DNA of 64,000 bases from [Actinomadura] parvosata subsp. kistnae (GTDB lineage Bacteria > Actinomycetota > Actinomycetes > Streptosporangiales > Streptosporangiaceae), in NCBI RefSeq assembly GCF_900323885.1, contig NZ_OOHJ01000022.1:1612001-1676000 (forward strand), written 5' to 3'. The notes under the pieces are model-generated. The model was not told the DNA's origin and ran no database searches. It saw only the letters and a list, made by a program, of their open reading frames with translations. The position numbers were made by a program, and so were the translations under genes. The first letter of the stretch is position 1, and every line of letters begins with the position of its first letter. Of the stretch, positions 19,084-27,460 are shown piece after piece.

Positions 19084-19093
19084 TGTCATGACA
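19084..19093. promoter_or_regulatory. candidate operator 2 (palindrome TGTCATGACA)
   Basis: The second copy of the core palindrome, 45 bp upstream of the iolC start, flanked by two CATATG/AATATG-type hexamers. With operator 1 exactly 61 bp away it could allow cooperative binding or a small loop that represses both arms. Confidence 0.65.
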
Positions 19094-19137
19094 ATATGCC
19101 TTAGTGTCGTGGGTAAGCTCCATCCCTGGAGGTGCTG

Positions 19138-20088
19138 TTGTACGACCTGATCACGATCGGCCGCTCCGGCGTCGACGTCTACCCGCTGCAGACCGGTGTC
19201 GGCCTGGCCGACGTCGAGACCTTCGGCAAGTTCCTCGGCGGCAGCCCCACCAACGTCGCCGTCGCCGCCGCCCGCCACGGGCTGCGCTCCGCCGTGATCA
19301 CCGGCGTGGGGGCCGACCCGTTCGGCCAGTACGTGCGCCGCGCCATCCGCGGCTTCGGCGTGGACGACGCCTTCGTCCACACCATCGAGGGCCGGCCCAC
19401 GCCCGTCACGTTCTGCGAGATCTTCCCTCCCGACCACTTCCCCATCTACTTCTACCGCGGCGAGCACCCGCCCGACCTCCAGCTCACCCCTTCCATGCTC
19501 GACCTCGACGCCATCGCGGGAGCCGGGCTGTTCTGGTTCTCGCTGACCGGGCTCAGCCAGGAGCCGAGCGCCGCCGCCCACGCCGCCGCGCTCTCGGCGC
19601 GCACGTCGGCGCTCAATCCTGGGCTGACGGTGTTCGACCTCGACTACCGGGCCGTGCTGTGGGAGTCACGCGAGGCCGCCCACGAGGCGGCCCAGCGGAT
19701 GCTGCCGCGGGCGAACGTGGCCGTGGGCAACCTGGAGGAGGTGGAGACGGCGGTCGGCGTCCGCGACCCCGAGGCCGCCGCACAAGCCCTGCTCGACGCC
19801 GGCGTACGGCTGGCGATCGTGAAAATGGGCCCAGAAGGGGTTTTCGCGCGTACCTCCGAGGAGAGCGCCTTGGTGGAGCCCATGGAGGTGAAGGTGGTCA
19901 ACGGGATCGGCGCGGGAGACGCCTTCGGCGGCGCCCTGTGCCTCGGCCTGCTGCGCGGCTGGCCGCTGGAGCGCACGCTCCGCTTCGCCAACGCCGCGGG
20001 CGCCTTCGTGGCCGCCCGCCTGGCCTGCGCCGACGCCATGCCGTCCACCTCCGAGGTGGACGACCTGCTGAACGGGGCGTCGTGTTGA
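19138..20088 (+). CDS. iolC: 5-dehydro-2-deoxygluconokinase
   Basis: A 316-residue PfkB/ribokinase-family kinase. It starts YDLITIGRSGVDVYPLQTGV, very close to the IolC N-terminus; the first PfkB signature is GGSPTNVAVAAARHG and the second, with the catalytic Asp, is VVNGIGAGDAFGGAL. It phosphorylates 2-deoxy-5-keto-gluconate in inositol catabolism. TTG at 19138 has GGAGG 5 nt upstream and gives the normal family start; GTG at 19132 lies within the ribosome site. First gene of the plus arm, overlapped by the next gene. Confidence 0.92.
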   Translation: MYDLITIGRSGVDVYPLQTGVGLADVETFGKFLGGSPTNVAVAAARHGLRSAVITGVGADPFGQYVRRAIRGFGVDDAFVHTIEGRPTPVTFCEIFPPDHFPIYFYRGEHPPDLQLTPSMLDLDAIAGAGLFWFSLTGLSQEPSAAAHAAALSARTSALNPGLTVFDLDYRAVLWESREAAHEAAQRMLPRANVAVGNLEEVETAVGVRDPEAAAQALLDAGVRLAIVKMGPEGVFARTSEESALVEPMEVKVVNGIGAGDAFGGALCLGLLRGWPLERTLRFANAAGAFVAARLACADAMPSTSEVDDLLNGASC

Positions 20089-21014
20089 AGGACGTCACAC
20101 TGACCACCCCCGCTGCCCCTTCGGCGGGCCCGCCCGGTGACTACGGGCGGCTCACCCGCATCCGGGCCACGCAGCCCGAGGAGATCGCGGCGGCCGCGGC
20201 CCGCCGGGAGCGCCGCGGCCTGCCCGGCGAGGGCGAGCGGCTGCTGATCATCGCCGCCGACCACCCGGCCCGCGGCGCCCTCGGCGTGCGCGACCGGCCC
20301 CTCGCCATGGGCAGCCGCTACGATCTGCTCGACCGGCTGCGGCTGGCGCTGTCCAGGCCGGGCGTCGACGGCATCCTGGCCAGCCCCGACGTCCTGGAGG
20401 ACCTGCTGCTGCTGGGCGACCTGGAGGGCAAGCTCGCCTTCGGCTCCATGAACAGGGGCGGCCTCCAGGGCTCGGTCTTCGAGGCCGACGACCGCTTCAC
20501 CGGCTTCGACGCCGCCGCCATCGACGCCATGCGGCTCGACGGCGGCAAGATGCTCTGCCGCATCGACCCGTCCGACCACGCCACCGTGACCACGCTGGAG
20601 TCCTGCGCCCGCGCGGTGAGCGAGCTGGCGCGCCGGCGGCTGGTGGCCATGGTCGAGCCGTTCTGGTCGCTGCGCACCGAGTCGGGCGCCCTGCGCAACG
20701 ACCTGTCGCCCGACGCCGTGATCCGCTCGATCAGCGTCGCCCAGGCGCTCGGCGTGACCTCCGCCTACACCTGGCTGAAGATCCCGGCGGTGGCGGAGAT
20801 GGAGCGCGTGATGGCCGCCACCACCCTGCCCGCCCTGCTGCTCGGGGGCGACCCCCCCGACATCGACGCCGCCTACGCCGACTGGCACCGCGCCCTGAGC
20901 CTGCCGGGCGTGCGCGGCCTGGTCGTCGGGCGCGCCCTGCTCTACCCACCCGACGACGACGTGGCGGCCGCGGTGGACGGCGCCGCCGCACTGGTACGAG
21001 AGGCCCGCGCATGA
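20082..21014 (+). CDS. Cgl0159-type (beta/alpha)8 protein of iol clusters, aldolase-like
   Basis: A 310-residue TIM-barrel protein. Recognisable segments are LLIIAADHPARGALGV, GILASPDVLEDLLLLG, DGGKMLCRIDPSD and TWLKIPAVAEMERV, the last two holding lysines that could form a Schiff base. Proteins of this type accompany iolC, iolB and iolD in Corynebacterium-like iol clusters; the likely role is cleavage of 2-deoxy-5-keto-gluconate 6-phosphate to malonate semialdehyde and dihydroxyacetone phosphate (IolJ role, inference). GTG 20082 or TTG 20085 start, both overlapping the iolC stop. Confidence 0.82.
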   Translation: MLKDVTLTTPAAPSAGPPGDYGRLTRIRATQPEEIAAAAARRERRGLPGEGERLLIIAADHPARGALGVRDRPLAMGSRYDLLDRLRLALSRPGVDGILASPDVLEDLLLLGDLEGKLAFGSMNRGGLQGSVFEADDRFTGFDAAAIDAMRLDGGKMLCRIDPSDHATVTTLESCARAVSELARRRLVAMVEPFWSLRTESGALRNDLSPDAVIRSISVAQALGVTSAYTWLKIPAVAEMERVMAATTLPALLLGGDPPDIDAAYADWHRALSLPGVRGLVVGRALLYPPDDDVAAAVDGAAALVREARA

Positions 21015-21853
21015 CCCATCTTCCGTACGGCAAGACCGCCAGCGGCCCCTGGTCGGTCGAGATCACCCCGTCCCTGGCCGGCTGGACGTACTCGGGGCTG
21101 CGCGTCGCGGACCTGACGGACGCCCCGATCTCCTTCGACACGGGCGAGGAGGAGATGATCGTCCTGCCCCTGGCCGGCTCGTGCACGGTCACGCTGCCGG
21201 ATGACACGTTCGTCCTGACCGGCCGCGCCTCGGTGTTCGACAGCCCCTCCGATTTCGCCTATGTCCCGACCTCCACGCAGGTGACCGTCGAGGGGGCGGG
21301 CCGGATCGCGTTCCCCTCGGCCCGGGCCACCCGCGCCCACCCCGCCCGCTACGTCGCCGCCGCCGAGGTCGCGGTCGAGATCAGGGGCGCCGGCCAGGCC
21401 AGCCGCCAGGTCAACAACTTCTGCTCCCCCGACGCCTACCAGGGCTGCGACAAGCTCATGGCCGTCGAAGTGCTCACCCCGTCGGGCAACTGGTCCTCCT
21501 ACCCGCCGCACAAGCACGACACCCCGCACGAGGGCGAGGCCGTGCTGGAGGAGATCTACTACTTCGAGGTGGCCGACCAGGGCATCGGCTACCAGCGCGT
21601 CTACTCCTCCGAGCGCGGCCACATCGACACCCTCGCCGAGGTCTCCTCGGGCGACGTGGTGCTCGTCCCCTACGGCTACCACGGCCCCTCCATGGCCGCC
21701 CCCGGCTACGACCTGTACTACCTGAACGTCCTGGCGGGCCCGGCCGAGCAACGGTCGATGGCGTTCTGCGACGACCCGCGCCACGCCTGGATCCGCTCCT
21801 CATGGGACACCCAGCACCTCGACCCCAGACTGCCGTTCGGGAGGACTTCGTGA
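21011..21853 (+). CDS. iolB: 5-deoxy-glucuronate isomerase
   Basis: A 280-residue bicupin of the KduI/IolB family. Cupin metal residues are visible in YPPHKHDTPHEGEAVLEEIY, with a second set around VLVPYGYHGPSMA. It converts 5-deoxy-glucuronate to 2-deoxy-5-keto-gluconate, the step before IolC. ATG overlaps the previous stop as ATGA and its own stop overlaps iolD as GTGA, so the four plus-strand genes are one operon. Confidence 0.94.
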   Translation: MTHLPYGKTASGPWSVEITPSLAGWTYSGLRVADLTDAPISFDTGEEEMIVLPLAGSCTVTLPDDTFVLTGRASVFDSPSDFAYVPTSTQVTVEGAGRIAFPSARATRAHPARYVAAAEVAVEIRGAGQASRQVNNFCSPDAYQGCDKLMAVEVLTPSGNWSSYPPHKHDTPHEGEAVLEEIYYFEVADQGIGYQRVYSSERGHIDTLAEVSSGDVVLVPYGYHGPSMAAPGYDLYYLNVLAGPAEQRSMAFCDDPRHAWIRSSWDTQHLDPRLPFGRTS

Positions 21854-23697
21854 TTCGTTTGACCGTCGCCCAGGCGGTCGTGCGCTTCCTGGCCCGCCAG
21901 TGGAGCGAGCGCGACGGCGTGGAGCGCCGCTTCTTCGGCGGCTGCGTCGGCATCTTCGGCCACGGCAACGTGGCCGGGCTCGGCCAGGCGCTGGCCACCT
22001 CCACCGAGGACCTGCCCTACCGGCTGAGCCGCAACGAGCAGGCCATGGTGCACACCACCGCCGCCTACGCCCGCGCCGCCAACCGGCTGGCCACGCTCGC
22101 CTGCACCACCTCGATCGGCCCCGGCGCCACGAACATGATCACCGGCGCGGCCGGCGCCACCATCAACCGCCTGCCCGTGCTGCTGCTGCCCGGAGACATC
22201 TTCTCCACCCGCGCCGCGAGCCCCGTGCTCCAGGAGCTGGAGGACCAGCGCTCGTACGACATCTCGGTCAACGACTGCTTCAAGCCGGTCTCCCGCTACT
22301 GGGACCGGATCAACCGGCCCGAGCAGCTCCCGAGCGCGCTGCTGGCCGCCATGCGGGTGCTCACCGACCCGGCCGAGACCGGCGCGGTGACGCTGGCGCT
22401 GCCTCAGGACGTGCAGGCGGAGGCGTTCGACTGGCCGGACGAGCTGTTCGCCCGCCGCGTCTGGCACATCCCCAGGCCGCGCCCCGAGCGGGCGGCCCTG
22501 GCCCGCGCCGCCGAGCTGATCAGGTCCGCCGCCCGCCCCATCATCGTGGCCGGCGGCGGCGCGATCTACAGCGAGGCCACGGACACGCTCCGGGCGTTCG
22601 CCGAGGCGTGCGGGATCCCGGTGGCCGAGACGCAGGCGGGCAAGGGCGCCCTCCCGTACGGTCACCCGCTCGCGCTCGGCGCGATCGGCGCCACCGGCAC
22701 CACGGCCGCCAACGCGCTGGCCCGAGAGGCCGACCTGGTGATCGGCGTCGGCACCCGCTACAGCGACTTCACCACCGCCTCCCGCACGATCTTCGCCCCC
22801 GACGCGGCCTTCCTGAACCTCAACGTCACCGGCTTCGACGCGGCCAAGCTCTCCGGCCTGCAGCTGGTCGCCGACGCCCGCGAAGGGCTCTCCGACCTGC
22901 TCGAAGCGTGCGCGGGTCACCGCACGCCGGACGCCTACCGGCAGCGCGCCGCCGAGCTGACCCGGGAGTGGGACGCCGCCGTGGACGCCGCTTACGCGCT
23001 GGAGGGCTCGCCGCTGCCGCAGTCCGCCGTCATCGGGGCGGTCAACGCGGCGGCCGGCGACGACGGCGTCGTGGTGTGCGCGGCCGGCTCCATGCCGGGC
23101 GACCTGCACAAGCTGTGGCGGCCCAGCGGCCCCGGCAGCTACCACGTCGAGTACGGCTACTCGTGCATGGGCTACGAGATCGCCGGCGGGCTCGGGGTGA
23201 AGCTGGCCGCTCCGGAGCGCGAGGTGTTCGTGCTCGTGGGCGACGGCTCGTACCTGATGATGGCGCAGGAGCTGGTCACGGCCGTCGCCGACGGCGTCAA
23301 GCTGGTCGTGGTGCTGGTGGACAACTCCGGGTTCGCCTCGATCGGGCGGCTGTCGGAGAGCGTCGGCGCCGAGCGGCTCGGCACCGCCTACCAGCGCCGC
23401 GACGGCGGGCCGCTGCCGGTCGACCTGGCCGCCAACGCCGCCAGCCTCGGCGCCACCGTGCTGCGCCCCGAGTCGGTCGCCGACCTGCGCAAGGCGCTCG
23501 ACACGGCCCGCTCCGCCGACGCGACCACCGTCATCTACGTCCGCACCGACCGGCTGGCCGACGACGCGCCCTCCTCAGAAGCCTGGTGGGACGTGCCCGT
23601 CGCGCAGGTCGCGACGACCAGTGCCACGTACGCGGCGCGGGAGACGTACGAGGCGAACAAGCGCTCGCAGCGGCCCCACCTGACCCCGCCCGGCTGA
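21850..23697 (+). CDS. iolD: 3D-(3,5/4)-trihydroxycyclohexane-1,2-dione acylhydrolase
   Basis: A 615-residue thiamine-diphosphate enzyme of the acetolactate-synthase fold. The N-terminal pyrimidine-binding domain has the catalytic Glu in RNEQAMVHTTAAYA; the TPP/Mg motif begins GDGSYLMM near residue 462 and runs to LVDNSGF. It opens the inositol ring of trihydroxycyclohexanedione to give 5-deoxy-glucuronate. GTG start at 21850 overlaps the iolB stop by 4 nt and gives the normal N-terminus IRLTVAQAVVRFLARQ. Last gene before a strong hairpin. Confidence 0.94.
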   Translation: MIRLTVAQAVVRFLARQWSERDGVERRFFGGCVGIFGHGNVAGLGQALATSTEDLPYRLSRNEQAMVHTTAAYARAANRLATLACTTSIGPGATNMITGAAGATINRLPVLLLPGDIFSTRAASPVLQELEDQRSYDISVNDCFKPVSRYWDRINRPEQLPSALLAAMRVLTDPAETGAVTLALPQDVQAEAFDWPDELFARRVWHIPRPRPERAALARAAELIRSAARPIIVAGGGAIYSEATDTLRAFAEACGIPVAETQAGKGALPYGHPLALGAIGATGTTAANALAREADLVIGVGTRYSDFTTASRTIFAPDAAFLNLNVTGFDAAKLSGLQLVADAREGLSDLLEACAGHRTPDAYRQRAAELTREWDAAVDAAYALEGSPLPQSAVIGAVNAAAGDDGVVVCAAGSMPGDLHKLWRPSGPGSYHVEYGYSCMGYEIAGGLGVKLAAPEREVFVLVGDGSYLMMAQELVTAVADGVKLVVVLVDNSGFASIGRLSESVGAERLGTAYQRRDGGPLPVDLAANAASLGATVLRPESVADLRKALDTARSADATTVIYVRTDRLADDAPSSEAWWDVPVAQVATTSATYAARETYEANKRSQRPHLTPPG

Positions 23698-23706
23698 TCA
23701 GGGTTG

Positions 23707-23752
23707 CCCCCGATCGGCCTGGGGAACTCCTCTGACCAGGCACGATCGGGGG
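23707..23752 (+). terminator. long hairpin terminator after iolD
   Basis: CCCCCGATCGGCCTGG pairs with CCAGGC-A-CGATCGGGGG, 16 bp with a single bulged A and a 13-nt loop. It begins 9 nt after the iolD stop and ends 6 nt before the next start codon, so it also occludes the leader of the AI-2E-type gene. Confidence 0.8.
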
Positions 23753-23758
23753 GCAGGG

Positions 23759-24741
23759 ATGAGGCCGTGGCGGCTGCTGGGGTGGTTCGCGGTCATCGCG
23801 GTGGCCTTCTTCTGCCTCTACCACGTGCGGACGGTGGCCCTGTCGATCGTCATCGGCGTCTTCCTGACCGCGTTGCTGCTGCCCCCGGCCCGCTGGGTGC
23901 GCTCGCGCGGCGTCGGGCGGGCGGCGGCCACCGCGATCGTCTTCGCGGGCGCCCTGCTGGTGGCGGGTGCGGTGATCGCGCTGGTGGTGCCACCGACCGT
24001 GGCCAGCGTGTCGGAGCTGCGGGCCAGCGTCGGCAAGGTGCTCGACGACCTGCACCACCTGGCCGCCCGGCTCGGCCTGGACGACCGGCAGATGCTCGCG
24101 CAGGCCAGAGACTACCTGTCGGGCCAGAGCCGCCAGATCACCACCGGGGCGCTGGCCGGGGTCAAGACGGTCGGCGAGATCGTGGTCGGGGCGGTCCTGG
24201 CGATCATCCTGTCGGTGTACTTCGTGCACGGCGGCGACCGCCTCTTCCGCTGGCTCGTCGAGCTCATGCCCGCCTCCAGCAGGGCGCGCGTAACCGAGAC
24301 CGGTGAGCTGATCTTCTCCGTCGTGGGCCGCTACATCCACGGGGTCGCGATCGTGGGGCTGGTGGACGCGTTCTTCATCGGGATCTCGCTGTGGATCCTC
24401 GGCGTGCCCGTGGCGCTGCCGCTGGCCGTGCTGACGTTCGTGGGGCGTTCCTGCCGGTGGTGGGGGCGTTCTTCGCGGGGCTGCTGGCGGCCGTGGTGGC
24501 GCTCGTCGCCAAGGGCTGGCTGGTCGCGCTGATCGTGGTGGCGGTGACCGTGGCCGTGCAGCAGATCGAGGGGCACGTGCTGGCGCCCCAGATCTACGGC
24601 AAGGCCCTCGACCTGCCGGGCGCGGTGATCCTGGTGGCGATCACGGTGGGCAGCGTGATCGCGGGGATCGCGGGCGCGTTCCTGGCCGCGCCGGTCACCT
24701 CGGTCGTCGTCGCCCTCCTCCGCCACCCGCGCTCCACCTGA
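23759..24741 (+). pseudogene. AI-2E family transporter / PerM-like permease, interrupted by a frameshift
   Basis: Two pieces of one membrane protein. From ATG 23759 the frame gives several hydrophobic helices up to VALPLAVLTFVG; the other frame then continues AFLPVVGAFFAGLLAAVVAL and ends ITVGSVIAGIAGAFLAAPVT, the classical end of AI-2E/PerM proteins. The switch lies at the G4 run 24442-24445, where one more G gives a normal 327-residue protein. Family members export small molecules or ions; the substrate cannot be told. Either a pseudogene or a homopolymer undercall. Confidence 0.85.
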
Positions 24742-24791
24742 CGGTGCCCTGCCTGAACGCGACCCGCCGGAAAGCGCTCCCTCACCCTGTC

Positions 24792-25385
24792 TCACTCCAG
24801 CGCGGCGGCGGCCTCCTCCAGGCTCTCCCTGCTCCAGGTCAGCCGCCCGCCCCGCAGGTCCTCGACGACCCCGCGCAGCCACCGTGCCTCGGCCTCCGTC
24901 ACCGCGCGCAGGTACTCGACCTCCAGCATCGCCACGCGCGGCACGCCCGTGTCGGCGAGCTGCTCCTCCAGGGCGGCCAGCGTGCCGGCGACGACCTGCT
25001 CGCGCCGCTCCAGCGCCTGCGCCAGCTCGTCGGGCGCGAGCATGAGCGCGTTCGACAGCGCGGCGGGGAACTGCGGGAACTCCTGCCTGGGCACGCTCAG
25101 CATCTCATCCAGCCACCTGCGCAGCGTGACCTGCCCGTCGTCGGTGATCTCGTAGACGGTCCGCTCCGGGTACTGCTGGTCGCGCCCCGTCTCGCGGACC
25201 CTGATCAGCCCCGCCTCGCCGAGCCGGTCGATGGTGCGGTAGAGCCCCGTCCGCTGACCCACGTTGACCACCTGGTCCTTGCCCCACTGCTTGAGCAGCC
25301 GCTGGATGCCGTACGGATGCAGCGGCCGGTACCGCAGGAGGGCCAGGACGGTCAGGGCGAGAGGTGACCCGCGGTCGAGTGGCAT
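24792..25385 (-). CDS. PadR family transcriptional regulator
   Basis: A 197-residue regulator with the PadR winged helix at residues 8-85 (LTVLALLRYRPLHPYGIQRL) and a C-terminal helical dimer domain (Vir_act_alpha_C type) from about 95. PadR proteins repress a neighbouring detoxification or efflux gene until a ligand binds. It diverges from a flavin monooxygenase across a 64-bp gap holding an inverted repeat, so local control of that gene is very likely. Confidence 0.9.
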   Translation of the reverse strand: MPLDRGSPLALTVLALLRYRPLHPYGIQRLLKQWGKDQVVNVGQRTGLYRTIDRLGEAGLIRVRETGRDQQYPERTVYEITDDGQVTLRRWLDEMLSVPRQEFPQFPAALSNALMLAPDELAQALERREQVVAGTLAALEEQLADTGVPRVAMLEVEYLRAVTEAEARWLRGVVEDLRGGRLTWSRESLEEAAAALE

Positions 25386-25407
25386 GCGTCCATGTTAGCT
25401 TCAGCAG

Positions 25408-25430
25408 AACTAGTTGACTTGTGACTAGTT
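25408..25430. promoter_or_regulatory. candidate PadR operator (AACTAGT-N9-ACTAGTT)
   Basis: A perfect inverted repeat of 7-nt arms separated by 9 nt, centred in the 64-bp divergent gap. It is the strongest symmetric site there and would cover both promoters. Confidence 0.6.
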
Positions 25431-25449
25431 TCAATGTGACTATCGAGCC

Positions 25450-26979
25450 ATGACGACCACCACACAGACCCCCGTCCTGATCGTCGGCGGCGGCTACGCC
25501 GGCCTCGCCTCGGCCCTCTTCCTCGCCCACCAGGGCGTGCGCTGCGTGCTCGTGGACCGCCACCCCGGCGGGTCCATCCTCGGCCGCGCCCGCGGCATCA
25601 ACCCCCGCACCATGGAGATCTACCGGCCGCTCGGCCTGGAGGCGGCGATCAAGGAGGCCGGCCGCCCCTTCGACGGCGAGTCGGGCGTGGCCCGCTGCAC
25701 GACGCTCCTGGACGAATGGCACTGGATCTTCGACGCCGACGCGCCCCGCGCACTGCCCCACCTCACCGCCGGCGAGTTCGGGCTGGCCGACCAGAGCACG
25801 ATGGAGCCGATCCTGGCACGCGCCGCCCGCGAGCGCGGCGCCGAACTGCGCTTCGACACCCAGTGCGAGTCCGTCGACGACGGCCCCGATGGCGTCACCG
25901 TCGTCACCCGCGACCGCACCACCGGCGAACGCCGGACGTACCTGGCCCAGTACGTGATCGCCGCCGACGGCTACCGCGGCACCATCAGGCAGCGGTACGG
26001 CATCGGCCGCACCGGGCCCGGCGTGCAGCGCAGCTACGTCTCATGCGTCTTCAAGGCCGACCTGTCGGACATCATCACCAGGCGGGCCATGTTCTGGATC
26101 CTCGGGGACCCCGTCACCGGCGCGCTCGTCTCCCACGCGCTGCCCCACCACTGGGGCCTCGGCCTGTCCTACGACCCCGCCACCGAGTCCCCCGACGACT
26201 TCACCGACGAGCGCTGCGCCGAAACCGCCCGGCGCCTCATCGGCCGCGACGTGCCGATCGACATCGTCGGCAGGGCCGCGTGGGAGGAGGCCGCCTACGT
26301 GGCCGACCGGTTCCGCGCCGGCCGCGTCTTCCTCGTCGGCGACGCCGCGCACGTGTGGCCGCCCGCCGGCGGCCTCGGCGCCAACTCCGCCGTCCAGGAC
26401 GCCCACAACCTGGCCTGGAAGCTGGCCGCCGTGCTCGCCGGCCGCGCCTCGGACGCGCTGCTCGACACGTACGAGGCCGAGCGCCGCCCCGTCGCCCTGG
26501 AGCTGGCCGACCTGACCGTACGCAGCCAGGCCGCCCGCTTCGGCCCGAACCCGGGCGAGGACCCGCTGGACGCCGTCCTGTGCGTCCTCGGCCAGCGCTA
26601 CACCTCCGCCGCCATGATCGGCCCTGGCCCCGGCGCGGTGTTCGGCGACGGGGTCGAGCAGCACGCCCGCCCCGGCACCAGGGCCCCGCACCTCTGGCTC
26701 GACCACGACGGCCGGCGCATCGGCGTGCACGACCTGTTCCACGACTCCTTCGTGCTCCTGACCGACAGCGAGCCGTGGGCGAAGGCCGCCGCCGACGTCG
26801 AGGGCGTGCGCGCGTACCGGATCGGCGCCGACGTCATCGACGTCGAGCACGCCTGGCGGTCCCGGTACGACGGGGCCGCCGCCGTGCTGGTGCGGCCCGA
26901 CGGGTACGTGGCCTGGCGCGGCGAAGGCGACCCCGCCGCGCTGGCCGGCGTGCTCGGCCGCGTCCTGCTAAAGCAGTAG
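25450..26979 (+). CDS. FAD-dependent aromatic monooxygenase (PheA/TfdB-type)
   Basis: A 509-residue group A flavoprotein hydroxylase. It shows the N-terminal GGGYAGLASALFL Rossmann motif at about 11-23, the DG motif in VIAADGYRGTIR, and the GD motif FLVGDAAHVWPPAGGLGAN at about 296-314. The C-terminal 130 residues form the thioredoxin-like domain of the phenol-hydroxylase group. Family members hydroxylate phenols, polyketides or antibiotics such as rifamycins. PadR control suggests a detoxification role (inference). No clear ribosome site precedes the ATG; the transcript may be leaderless. Its end overlaps the GNAT gene end by 12 nt. Confidence 0.9.
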   Translation: MTTTTQTPVLIVGGGYAGLASALFLAHQGVRCVLVDRHPGGSILGRARGINPRTMEIYRPLGLEAAIKEAGRPFDGESGVARCTTLLDEWHWIFDADAPRALPHLTAGEFGLADQSTMEPILARAARERGAELRFDTQCESVDDGPDGVTVVTRDRTTGERRTYLAQYVIAADGYRGTIRQRYGIGRTGPGVQRSYVSCVFKADLSDIITRRAMFWILGDPVTGALVSHALPHHWGLGLSYDPATESPDDFTDERCAETARRLIGRDVPIDIVGRAAWEEAAYVADRFRAGRVFLVGDAAHVWPPAGGLGANSAVQDAHNLAWKLAAVLAGRASDALLDTYEAERRPVALELADLTVRSQAARFGPNPGEDPLDAVLCVLGQRYTSAAMIGPGPGAVFGDGVEQHARPGTRAPHLWLDHDGRRIGVHDLFHDSFVLLTDSEPWAKAAADVEGVRAYRIGADVIDVEHAWRSRYDGAAAVLVRPDGYVAWRGEGDPAALAGVLGRVLLKQ

Positions 26980-27450
26980 CTCCAGCTCCAGCTCGTGCCT
27001 GATCGGGATCCCGTCGGACTCGGCCGGGATGCCGGGCTTGATGGCACGCACCCGATCCATGGCGTTCCGGTGCAGGGCCACCAGGTCGAAGCCGTAGCGC
27101 TGGTAGAAGCGCAGGGCATGCGTGTTGTCGTTCGTGGTGATCAGCCAGAGCCGCCTCGCGCCCCGCTCGGCCGCGACCGCCCGCACCGCGTCCAGCAGCG
27201 CCCTGCCGACCCCCTTGCCCGGCAGCACGGCGTCGAGCGAGGCGATCTCCACCGCGCCGCCGTCCTCCAGGTACGTCACCAGGCCGGCCAGCTCCCCCTC
27301 CACCTCGGCGACGAACCCCGGCAGCTTCGCCGCGTCCACCTGCCTGCCGCTCCCCAGCACCATCAGCGTGGTGCCGCCCCAGCTCTCCGTGAGCACACGG
27401 GTGACGGCGGGCAGGTCGCCGGGACGGATCTCCCGCACGGAAATGCTCAT
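26968..27450 (-). CDS. GNAT family N-acetyltransferase
   Basis: A 160-residue GNAT-fold enzyme. The acetyl-CoA pyrophosphate loop reads VLPGKGVGRALLDAV at about 79-93, and NTHALRFYQRYGFDLVALHR is the usual C-terminal motif B. The substrate amine is not predictable. ATG 27450 (MSISVREIRPGD) is preferred; ATG 27459 is an in-frame alternative that would put its start almost back to back with the divergent HAD gene. Confidence 0.87.
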   Translation of the reverse strand: MSISVREIRPGDLPAVTRVLTESWGGTTLMVLGSGRQVDAAKLPGFVAEVEGELAGLVTYLEDGGAVEIASLDAVLPGKGVGRALLDAVRAVAAERGARRLWLITTNDNTHALRFYQRYGFDLVALHRNAMDRVRAIKPGIPAESDGIPIRHELELELLL

Positions 27451-27460
27451 GACCGCCATT

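Noticed and set aside
18919..19581. N-terminal extension of the PHP gene back to 19581
   Set aside because: It would run antisense through iolC and across both operators; GTG 18852 has a clear ribosome site.
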